Assembly: GCF_009931115.1 (NCBI RefSeq)
Contig: NZ_CP047491.1
Span: 2,431,501 to 2,495,500, forward strand
DNA: 64,000 nucleotides
Direction: 5' to 3'
Origin: Microbulbifer hydrolyticus
GTDB lineage: Bacteria; Pseudomonadota; Gammaproteobacteria; Pseudomonadales; Cellvibrionaceae
Under the pieces are notes generated by a model. It was not told the origin of the DNA. It did not search any database and saw nothing but the letters and a program-made list of their open reading frames with translations. Positions within the stretch are counted from its first letter, which is position 1. Each line of letters opens with the position of its first letter. Shown here one piece after another: positions 33,128 to 40,325 of the stretch. Made by a program: the position numbers and the translations under genes.

Positions 33128-34560
33128 GCAATCAGTGACTCGCTATTGGCCAGTGACTCGGCAGAGGTGATATATCCGGCAATGGCTGAGGCCGCTACCG
33201 TGGCGGGGCTCGCCAGGTGAGTGCGCGTATTGGGCCCCTGGCGCCCTTCAAAATTGCGATTGGTGCTGGAAATCACACGCTGGTGCGCGCCAAAGGTTTC
33301 CCCTCCGGCGTAAAAACACATGGAGCAGCCGGAATCCCGCCACTCGAAGCCCGCCGCCGTAAAGATCCGGTCGAGGCCTTCCTTTTCGGCCTCACGTTTT
33401 ACCCGTCGAGATCCCGGCACTACCACACCGCGCACCCCTGGCGCGATGTGCCGGCCCTGCACCACCGCCGCTGCCGCTCGCAGATCGCTGATACGGCTAT
33501 TGGTACAGGATCCGATAAAGGCGGCATTCACCGCGATATCAGCAATCACCTGCCCGGGTTTCAGCCCCTGGTATTCGAGGGCGCGCTGGGCAGCCTCCCG
33601 GCGATGAATTTCGGCAAAGGTTTCAGGATCGGGCGTGCACTCATGCAGGCCCGCCACCTGTTCCGGACTGGTACCCCAGGTCACCATCGGGCGGATAAGG
33701 TTGGCATCGACGCGCAGTTCGCGATCAAACACGGCGTCTTCGTCACTGCGCAGCGTGCGCCAGTAACGGCAGGCATCGTGCCAGTGCTCGCCCTTGGGCG
33801 CGAAATCGCGGCCGGCCACATAGTCCTCGACGGTTTCGTCTGGCGCGATGATCGCGGTAAACGCGGAAAACTCCACGGCCATGTTGCACAGGGTAAAGCG
33901 GGCCTCCACCGACAACCGACGGATCGCCGAACCACAGAACTCAACCGCATAACCCGCCCCACCATTGCTACCAAAGCGGGCGATCAGGTGCAGCACCAGG
34001 TCCTTGGCGGTTACACCGGAAGCCAGCTCACCATCGACGATCACACGCATGTTTTTGGGCTTGCGCACCCGCAGGGTGCCCGTCGCCAGCGCGTGCTCCG
34101 CCTCACTGGAACCGATGCCCCAGGCCAGCGCGCCGATGCCTCCGAGAGTGCAGGTGTGGCTGTCCGGGCACACCTGTGTGAGTCCAGGCAGCACCAGCCC
34201 CAGCTCCGGGCTGATCACGTGCACGATCCCCTGATCCTCGTCATTCACGTCAAACAGACGGATATTGGCCGCGCGGGTTTCGCTGCGTGTAGCCAGGATA
34301 AAATCGGACCCGGATGGCATCAGGGTTTTGTCTCCGCGCCCCGGGAAGGTATCGACAATATGGTCCATGGTGCAGAACACCCGGCGCGCATCCCGCACCT
34401 TGTAGCCGGCGGAGTGCAGGCTCTGTAGCGCAATCGAACCGGTCCGCTCGTGCAGAAAGACCCGGTCGATGTATAACAGGGTTTCCCCGCTATCGAGTTC
34501 ACACACGGTGTGGTCCGACCACAACTTGTCGAACAACGTGCTTGCGCTGTTTATCGCCAT
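33124..34560 (-). CDS. LeuC-like large subunit of an aconitase-type hydro-lyase
   Basis: 478 residues with the three Fe-S ligand regions: SHTCTLGGIGALAWGIGSSE, IGSCTNSRISDLR and SGCSMCFYAGG, giving the Cys set for a 4Fe-4S cluster, and the C-terminal STNRNFEGRQGPNTRTHLAS. It is the catalytic subunit of a hydro-lyase acting on isopropylmalate or maleate-type di-acids. It is the first gene of the leftward operon and is divergent from the gene at 34663 across the site-e operator. In SGCSMCFYAGGETFG the residues after the Cys pair differ from LeuC (LAMNPD), consistent with another substrate. Confidence 0.93.
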   Translation of the reverse strand: MAINSASTLFDKLWSDHTVCELDSGETLLYIDRVFLHERTGSIALQSLHSAGYKVRDARRVFCTMDHIVDTFPGRGDKTLMPSGSDFILATRSETRAANIRLFDVNDEDQGIVHVISPELGLVLPGLTQVCPDSHTCTLGGIGALAWGIGSSEAEHALATGTLRVRKPKNMRVIVDGELASGVTAKDLVLHLIARFGSNGGAGYAVEFCGSAIRRLSVEARFTLCNMAVEFSAFTAIIAPDETVEDYVAGRDFAPKGEHWHDACRYWRTLRSDEDAVFDRELRVDANLIRPMVTWGTSPEQVAGLHECTPDPETFAEIHRREAAQRALEYQGLKPGQVIADIAVNAAFIGSCTNSRISDLRAAAAVVQGRHIAPGVRGVVVPGSRRVKREAEKEGLDRIFTAAGFEWRDSGCSMCFYAGGETFGAHQRVISSTNRNFEGRQGPNTRTHLASPATVAASAIAGYITSAESLANSESLIA

Positions 34561-34613
34561 ACTTACTGCCCTCCTGTACCCTGCGGCAAGGTCAGATCTT
34601 TTATCTCTCTATT

Positions 34614-34631
34614 TGATATATTATTATAACA
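34614..34631. promoter_or_regulatory. Operator-like palindrome, site e (LeuC-like / 34663 divergent region)
   Basis: TGATATA-TTAT-TATAACA, the best match to TGWTATA-N4-TATAWCA in the window. It lies in the middle of the 100-bp divergent gap. Confidence 0.72.
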
Positions 34632-34662
34632 TTAGATCTTTGAGAACAGTGATTTGCCAACA

Positions 34663-35556
34663 ATGAGCATTAACGAGCCAACACCCGCACTGGGCCCCTG
34701 CACCATCGCCACTCTGGCGAGCCCCGATGCCGCAGCACTGGTGGACCAATACTGCAGCTACCTGCAGTGCCGGGTGCTCGCCAGCGAACCGCTCACACCC
34801 GGCGTCGCCGAGCAGTGGGACTGCCCGGATCTCGCGGACGCGCCGTGCTGGCTGCTGGGCAATGCGCTGGGGCACCCCTGGCTGCGTATTATTGAAGACG
34901 CCGGTGCCGAGCCCGCCGCCCCCCTCTCCCGGGCCGGCTGGATGTCGCTGGAAATACTGGTGGAAGACCCGGACGCCCTTGCAGCGGACCTGACTTCATC
35001 ACCCTTCAAGGTACTGCGGCCCGCCGCCAACCTCGAACTCAGCGACAAGATTCGCGCGGTACAGGTGCAAGGACCCGCCGGAGAGCTGCTTTACCTGACC
35101 CGAATTTCCGGCGCGGTACCACCATTCCAGCTGCCACAGGCCCGCTGTGCCGTCGATCATCTGTTTATTCCAGTGCTGGCAAGCCGCGATCGCAGCGCAT
35201 CACTGGCAAGCTACGAATCCCTGGCACAACACGACGGCCTCAGTTTTGATACCCGGGTCACCGTGATCAATCAGCTGCGCGGCTTGCCGCTCGCACAACA
35301 GCATCCACTCGCCACCCTGCAACTGGCTGACAGCACCCTGATCGAAATCGACCAGCTGCCGGACCTCGCCACGCCACCCCGGCAGGCCGACAGCCTTGGC
35401 GGTGGCATCGCCATGATTACTTTTTTGATTGATCGCCTGCCGCCGGATGTTGTGACCTTCCGCCACCGCGAAGCGCCCTATGATGGACGGCGGAGCTGTA
35501 CTGTTTACGGCCACGACGGCGAACGGATCGAATTGATCGAACGCACCGCGCACTAG
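34663..35556 (+). CDS. Glyoxalase/dioxygenase-like (VOC-type) protein, tentative
   Basis: 297 residues, no signal. The two halves look like tandem beta-alpha-beta-beta-beta modules: TIATLASPDAAALVDQYCSY and GWMSLEILVEDPDALAADL in the first, CAVDHLFIPVLASRDRSASL and GGIAMITFLIDRLPPDVVTF in the second, ending GHDGERIELIE. That arrangement is typical of VOC proteins (extradiol dioxygenases, glyoxalases). The His/Glu metal ligands are not obvious. ATG 34663 is used; a TTG at 34654 is in frame. If it is an oxygenase it is a candidate for pyrrole or macrocycle cleavage. Confidence 0.68.
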   Translation: MSINEPTPALGPCTIATLASPDAAALVDQYCSYLQCRVLASEPLTPGVAEQWDCPDLADAPCWLLGNALGHPWLRIIEDAGAEPAAPLSRAGWMSLEILVEDPDALAADLTSSPFKVLRPAANLELSDKIRAVQVQGPAGELLYLTRISGAVPPFQLPQARCAVDHLFIPVLASRDRSASLASYESLAQHDGLSFDTRVTVINQLRGLPLAQQHPLATLQLADSTLIEIDQLPDLATPPRQADSLGGGIAMITFLIDRLPPDVVTFRHREAPYDGRRSCTVYGHDGERIELIERTAH

Positions 35557-35620
35557 CACCGGCGAATGCCGAACGAACGCCGCCAGAACGAAAAATAACG
35601 ACTGCAACCAAGAGAAGCCC

Positions 35621-36394
35621 ATGCCCTACCGAACCATTCGCGGACACATCCGCTACAGCAGCCGCAAAGCCGACCGCCTGGGACACGAGCGCGGCCGGGA
35701 ATTCTTCAGTATCACCCAGCAGGCGGACGGCATCGATGTGTTGCAGGCCCACTGTGAAATCGACGACGCTCCCAGCGTCACCCGCGACATCGTGCAGGCG
35801 CTGCGGCACACCGATTCCGCACCTCTCGACTGCTCGGTGCGCCTCACCGTGGGCGACCATTTTGAGGGTACCGGCTGGTTCCGCTTCACCGACAAGCAGG
35901 CCGAATGCGAAACCTTCAACCATCGCGACGGACGCATCAGCCAGCGTATTGAGCTGGCGGCACCCGTGCAGTGGATGCAGTGCCACCCGATTGCCGGCGA
36001 CGGGCTGCTGATGCGGCTGTACGACCTGTCCCAGGGTCCGGGCAAACAGCACTTTCCACACATGATGCTGTCCTCTCCGGATCACCGCGGTGCGACCGGT
36101 CCACTGCTGTTCAAGATGGGCTTTTCCCTGGTGTACGTGGGTGAAACGGACGTCACCGTGGAGGCCGGCCGCTTCCGCGCACGCCATTTCCAGGTCACCG
36201 ACACCGCCGCTGACCTGCCGGAAGAGCACCCGCCCTACAATGTCTGGTGTACCGCGGATGACGACTACTTGCTGCTGCGCGCCGAAGTGGAGGGCTACAT
36301 GCAGACCCGCTATGAACTGGCGGAGGTGCAGTATTTCGAATCTCACAATGGCGTCACCAGCGCGAAACACACGGCCGCGGAAACCGCTATCTGA
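35621..36394 (+). CDS. Unknown protein, DUF3108-like beta-rich fold
   Basis: 257 residues, no signal peptide. It is beta-rich, with a late segment (VYVGETDVTVEAGRFRARHF then EHPPYNVWCTADDDYLLLRAE) that resembles DUF3108-type domains, where a Gly-x-Phe-x-Ala/Cys strand precedes a Trp-rich strand. No catalytic motif is seen. AGAG lies before ATG 35621. It is 64 bp after the VOC-like gene and probably in its transcript. Its function is unknown. Like the two unknown proteins at 17103 and 19408, it could be a small-molecule binding barrel. Confidence 0.7.
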   Translation: MPYRTIRGHIRYSSRKADRLGHERGREFFSITQQADGIDVLQAHCEIDDAPSVTRDIVQALRHTDSAPLDCSVRLTVGDHFEGTGWFRFTDKQAECETFNHRDGRISQRIELAAPVQWMQCHPIAGDGLLMRLYDLSQGPGKQHFPHMMLSSPDHRGATGPLLFKMGFSLVYVGETDVTVEAGRFRARHFQVTDTAADLPEEHPPYNVWCTADDDYLLLRAEVEGYMQTRYELAEVQYFESHNGVTSAKHTAAETAI

Positions 36395-36415
36395 CGCAGC
36401 GCAGCTGGGCCGTTA

Positions 36416-36456
36416 TTGACAATCGTCAATGCGGCTCGTCCCCTCTCGCCTAGTAT
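36416..36456 (+). promoter_or_regulatory. FNR/CRP-type promoter 4 (for epimerase-RCCR operon)
   Basis: Perfectly symmetric box TTGACAATCGTCAA at 36416-36429, with -10 TAGTAT at 36451-36456, 28.5 bases from the box centre. It drives the NAD-binding protein and the RCCR homologue. Confidence 0.75.
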
Positions 36457-36493
36457 CGGTGCGATAACCAATAGACCCTGACGGGAGACAATA

Positions 36494-37360
36494 ATGAAAA
36501 TACTGATACTGGGCATGGGGCATGTGGGCAAGGCCCTCGGCAGCCGGCTCCGCGACAACGGCCACCAGGTGATCGGTACCACCACCACCCCGGAAAAGGT
36601 CGCAGCGCTAAGACCGTATGCGGACGAAGTGGTGGTGCTGAAGGGTCACGAATCCGACAAGGTCGCTGCGGCGGCCGCGGGCGTCGACCTGATTGTGGTC
36701 ACCGTTGCCCCGAATGTAAGAAATACCCGCACTCCGGAAGAGCGGCACCAGCACTATCGCCAGACACTGGTGGAAACCTGCTCCAGCGCCGCGGCCAGTT
36801 GCGAGCGCCTGATCTTCCTGTCGTCGTTCTCCGTGTACGGCGATGGCGGTGAAGGCAGCTCCCCCATCACCGAGGAAACCCCCACCAGCAACCACGAGGA
36901 GCCCTCCTCCCTGTATTACCAGCAGGCGGAGCAGAACATCCTCTCACGGTCCGGCGGCTGTGTACTGCGCTTCCCGGACATGTACGGCGCACCGGGCGAC
37001 CTGAGTTTTCCGGAACGGGTAAAGCTGGCGCACTCCTATTTCGGCGGTAAGGCGCTGTTTGGCGCCGACGCCCTGCTCTACGCAATTCACTTTGAAGACG
37101 TGGTCAGCGCGGTGGCCCACGCCGTCGACCAGAGGCTCAGCGGCATTTTTAACGTGTGCGACAACGAACGCATTCCCGCCACCAACGCCCGGGTGTTCGA
37201 TGCCATCTGTGATGCGGAGGGCCTGACGCGACTGGAATTTCTCAATCAGATCAAGGCGCCCAACCGCAGGATTTCCGCGGAAAAAATCTATGCGACCGGG
37301 TATCGCGTTGCCCATGGAGATCCCAATGCAAGCTACTTGCGGGAAGGCGAAACTGCCTGA
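36494..37360 (+). CDS. NAD(P)-dependent epimerase/dehydratase-like (atypical SDR)
   Basis: 288 residues. Rossmann start KILILGMGHVGKALGSRL, VDLIVVTVAPNVRNT, and FLSSFSVYGDGGEGSSPITE as in extended SDRs. The expected Tyr-x3-Lys is replaced by YYQQA, so it is an atypical member that may bind NAD(P) for reduction or regulation. The C-terminal part has FNVCDNERIPATNARVFDAI, typical of substrate-binding regions. GGGAGA lies just before ATG 36494. It is followed 57 bp later by the RCCR homologue under the same promoter. The substrate is unknown. Confidence 0.85.
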   Translation: MKILILGMGHVGKALGSRLRDNGHQVIGTTTTPEKVAALRPYADEVVVLKGHESDKVAAAAAGVDLIVVTVAPNVRNTRTPEERHQHYRQTLVETCSSAAASCERLIFLSSFSVYGDGGEGSSPITEETPTSNHEEPSSLYYQQAEQNILSRSGGCVLRFPDMYGAPGDLSFPERVKLAHSYFGGKALFGADALLYAIHFEDVVSAVAHAVDQRLSGIFNVCDNERIPATNARVFDAICDAEGLTRLEFLNQIKAPNRRISAEKIYATGYRVAHGDPNASYLREGETA

Positions 37361-37417
37361 CCTATTCCCCACCGGATAACAATAAACCCATCACCCGAGT
37401 GATCCATGAGGCGAGCT

Positions 37418-38227
37418 ATGCATTCCGATACCAAAACCATCGACCAGTTTTTGTCAGAAAACCCCAATGTGGACGTGAGCAAAGCGTGGGAGCGCTGCTG
37501 GGGTATCCTCACCGATGTGAAACAGACCATCGCCAGCCGCTTTAGCGGGCTCGCACTGGAACCGTCCTGTCAGGACCGCGAGTACTACACCTCCCCAAAT
37601 GGCGAGTTCGAGGGTTCCTTCCAGGCCTGGAGCGGCGGCGACTGCGAGTGGCTGGTAAATTCCTGGCTGGGCAACCGCAAGGCCAGCATCCTGGACATGA
37701 ACGCCACTGCGTATCTGGGACAGAAGACCGACGTACCGCACTTCGTGATGGTGTTCGGCACCATTCCCAAACTGTTTTTCTATTTCGACTTTATGCCGCG
37801 CCGCAACCTGTTGGTGGACAGCTATTACCTCGACAAGTACTACGCGCCCATCAACGACGAATATCTGGCACTGCGCGGGCACAAGAATTTCCAGTGGTCC
37901 GTCAGCCACGGCCCCTATATGCGCGCACTGATCAACCCGTCCACCCAGAGCTTGATGGGCGACCTGAATGACGAAAATATCGATATTCTCGAGAACTATG
38001 CGCGCCGTATGCTCGCGCACTGGCTGAAATGGTATGACGATGCGCAGCCAATCGCGGAAAGCGAGCGCGAAACACTGCGCCGCGACGATCATCAGTTGCG
38101 CCGCCTGTGCTACGAGCGCGACCCGATGAACAAGCTCGCGACCAAGGTATTTGGCGAAGAAGGCGTGCAGCAAATGCTGACCCTGCGGATGGGCGCGGAG
38201 CAGATGCGCCGCGCGCTGGAGGTCTGA
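37418..38227 (+). CDS. Red chlorophyll catabolite reductase (RCCR)-like protein
   Basis: 269 residues, cytosolic. The order of conserved segments follows plant RCCR closely: SPNGEFEGSFQAW, DVPHFVMVFG, FYFDFMPRRNLLVDSYYL with DKYY, FQWSVSHGPYMRALINPS, and the C-terminal RRDDHQLRRLCYERDPMNK then KVFGEE. Glu65 and Asp235 sit where plant RCCR has its proposed catalytic Glu and Asp. RCCR reduces a double bond of the opened chlorophyll product with ferredoxin electrons and needs no cofactor of its own, consistent with the absence of any nucleotide or metal motif here. ATG 37418 has GAGGCGAG upstream; ATG 37406 is possible. Function in bacteria is unproven. Confidence 0.85.
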   Translation: MHSDTKTIDQFLSENPNVDVSKAWERCWGILTDVKQTIASRFSGLALEPSCQDREYYTSPNGEFEGSFQAWSGGDCEWLVNSWLGNRKASILDMNATAYLGQKTDVPHFVMVFGTIPKLFFYFDFMPRRNLLVDSYYLDKYYAPINDEYLALRGHKNFQWSVSHGPYMRALINPSTQSLMGDLNDENIDILENYARRMLAHWLKWYDDAQPIAESERETLRRDDHQLRRLCYERDPMNKLATKVFGEEGVQQMLTLRMGAEQMRRALEV

Positions 38228-38264
38228 TCCGGGGCCTGCAGAAGCCCCACAAAGGTAATCCGCC

Positions 38265-38969
38265 TTACTCCTGTAGCTGCGGCGCTTGCGCCTCGCCCTG
38301 CAGGAGTTTGGCGAGATACTCGGGGGTAATCATGGTGCAGTAATGGGTACCCATGAAACTGTCGGGCACCGGCATGAAGCGCCGATACTCCACATGTAGT
38401 GCCTTGGTGCGAAGCTTCATGACATCACCTTCACTGTAGGCCACCTGATACAACTCCGGACGCAACCAGAAGGGGCCGATATACACGGCATCCTCACTCA
38501 GGGATATACGCTCACGCGGCATCAGGTTCTCGCTACCCTGCTCCTCCAACGCCTCGTACACATCTGCCAGCATGGTATCCAGCCACTGCTGGCAATTCCG
38601 GTCCTCGTCGGCAATGGTGAACTTGCTGCCCTCCCCATGCGCGGTACGGATTCGCTCGGCGGTTTTCATTTTACACGCCACCATCACCGGGTAATCGGCG
38701 CGCTGCCCGTCCGCAAACTGGTAGGCCACGTACTGGTGGCTGGTCAGCGGCTGGGCGGTTGGCTTGGACTTTTTGAAGGTGCCCCAATAGGTTCCCTCTT
38801 CGTACAGCACATTTTCCACCGGCATATCGGTGCCGGCGATAAACTGCTGCATACGCCCGCAAAAGGCGTCGTCTACCTTCAGTGGAGAGGCCTGTGCCGC
38901 AGTGCCATAGAGTCCGGCCATTAGCGCCAGAACACGGGCCACGCGCGGGAGGGTAAGGGATATTATCAT
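38265..38969 (-). CDS. Exported hypothetical protein
   Basis: 234 residues with a signal peptide (LTLPRVARVLALMAGLYGTA, cleavage near AQASP). The mature part has three or more Cys (DAFCGRM, VACKMKTA, DRNCQQWL, THYCTM), suggesting periplasmic disulfides, and aromatic strands (FWLRPELYQVAY). AAAGGAAG lies 6 bases before ATG 38969. It is convergent with the RCCR-like gene and divergent from the hydrolase at 39151, whose FNR-type box lies 117 bases upstream of this start as well. No family is recognised; a periplasmic binding or processing role for the island substrate is possible. Confidence 0.75.
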   Translation of the reverse strand: MIISLTLPRVARVLALMAGLYGTAAQASPLKVDDAFCGRMQQFIAGTDMPVENVLYEEGTYWGTFKKSKPTAQPLTSHQYVAYQFADGQRADYPVMVACKMKTAERIRTAHGEGSKFTIADEDRNCQQWLDTMLADVYEALEEQGSENLMPRERISLSEDAVYIGPFWLRPELYQVAYSEGDVMKLRTKALHVEYRRFMPVPDSFMGTHYCTMITPEYLAKLLQGEAQAPQLQE

Positions 38970-39079
38970 TGGTTCTTCCTTTGATCGCTCAGGGATAGTT
39001 CAGGGATAGTGCTGTGGTGACAGATTACGCATGACCGAATACACCGGATCATGGATACAGCAACTTATCACTGTACGAA

Positions 39080-39121
39080 TTGATAATTATCAATCCCCGG
39101 CAGTGCCCCCCTGTCTAAGCT
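39080..39121 (+). promoter_or_regulatory. FNR/CRP-type promoter 5 (for 39151 hydrolase)
   Basis: Consensus-perfect FNR box TTGATAATTATCAA at 39080-39093 with a weak -10-like TAAGCT at 39116-39121, about 29.5 bases from the box centre. It could also act on the divergent gene at 38969. Confidence 0.68.
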
Positions 39122-39150
39122 CGACTACAGGAATATGCAGGTAAATTTCC

Positions 39151-40131
39151 ATGTACATAACACGCTGTATTTTTGACGCTTTCAAGGTTGATTCTCTACA
39201 CCCCCCTTACGATACAGGCATTGCGAGAATTTACTATCCCGCCCGCTACGGTGGTTCTTTTGACGAGCGCAATACCGGCGCAGTCCCCGTTGACGACGCC
39301 CTCGCACCCTGCCCCGTACTGATCCTGTTCCACGGTATCAATATTGATCCCGCTGGCTACCGTTGGCTGGCGGAAACTCTCGCATCATCTGGTATCGTAA
39401 CTGTGACTTACCAGCTCGTGGCGGAGGAAATGCCGGGTTATGTTGCGGCAACCCCAGCGATCGACATAAAGGCACTGACTCCAGACCAGTTCGGCCAGCG
39501 TCCATCAGCCTTGGCCGTGCCCGCAATCCTATCGATGCTGGAAAAGCTCAATACAAAAGGCCTACTGGCAGGCAAGCTTGACCTGAATCGCCTCGCCTTC
39601 GGCGGACATAGCGCCGGTGGCACGCTCGCGCTACTCAACGCCAACCGTGACTGGTTTCCCGCTCTGCGTGCGGTCTTTGCCTACGGCGCCCACACTGGCG
39701 CATCGACGGTGCTAGGGTGGCCGGAAGAAACACTGCTACCAGTGAATGCCGATGTGCCGGTGCTAGTGATCGGTGGCGAGCAAGACGGCTGCATCGCCCA
39801 CAGCGCTCACCGCTATGGCAGCGACAGCAACAGCGCTACCGCCCGCATCGAGCAGACCTTCGACAAGTCGATACCCGAAAACGGTGGAGACAACGTCCTG
39901 CTCCTCATGCACGACGCCAACCACTTTTCCTTCTGCACACCTCCAGACGACACCTGCGGGCGCGGATTTATCGACCTGCCAGTGGAAACCGATAGAGCGC
40001 GAAACACTATTGAGCAGGCTATTCGCCTGCTTATTCAGGGGTTCCTGGGCGGCCAGTCAGAATCACGAGACTCCTACCGTAAACTAAGTGCCGCTGACCA
40101 TGAGCTGATCAGTAAACTTCTGCGCAAGTGA
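39151..40131 (+). CDS. Alpha/beta hydrolase, chlorophyllase/dienelactone-hydrolase-like
   Basis: 326 residues without a clear signal peptide. PCPVLILFHGINIDPAGYRW is the oxyanion region, LASSGIVTVTYQLV follows, the nucleophile Ser is in LAFGGHSAGGTLAL, the acid region is VLVIGGEQDG, and the His is in LLMHDANHFSF. The order FHG, Tyr, ASxGI, QL, GHSxGG, VIG resembles chlorophyllase, which cleaves phytol from chlorophyll, but many polyester or cutinase-type hydrolases share it. A perfect FNR box precedes it, linking it to the island regulon. The chlorophyllase role is inferred. Confidence 0.8.
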   Translation: MYITRCIFDAFKVDSLHPPYDTGIARIYYPARYGGSFDERNTGAVPVDDALAPCPVLILFHGINIDPAGYRWLAETLASSGIVTVTYQLVAEEMPGYVAATPAIDIKALTPDQFGQRPSALAVPAILSMLEKLNTKGLLAGKLDLNRLAFGGHSAGGTLALLNANRDWFPALRAVFAYGAHTGASTVLGWPEETLLPVNADVPVLVIGGEQDGCIAHSAHRYGSDSNSATARIEQTFDKSIPENGGDNVLLLMHDANHFSFCTPPDDTCGRGFIDLPVETDRARNTIEQAIRLLIQGFLGGQSESRDSYRKLSAADHELISKLLRK

Positions 40132-40325
40132 ACACGCTCACGCCGGATAGCACGCACAGAGCGATTTGAATGTAACAAGGGTACGAACCAGGCGATTTTG
40201 TACACGGCCACTCTTTCAATATGGCCCCAACCCGTGCCCCAAGCTTTCCAATACCTGCAATCAACGCTAATCTCTTGGACTTCTGGCACAATTCGAGATC
40301 AGCATTCTGCAAGGAGGATTGGTCG

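Noticed and set aside
32477..34560. Leucine biosynthesis leuCD
   Set aside because: There is no leuA/leuB or leucine leader nearby. The subunits are coupled to PrpD, CoA ligase and amidase genes, and the Fe-S loop differs after the Cys pair.
34654..34662. TTG start for the VOC-like gene
   Set aside because: ATG at 34663 gives a natural N-terminus and the TTG has no ribosome site.
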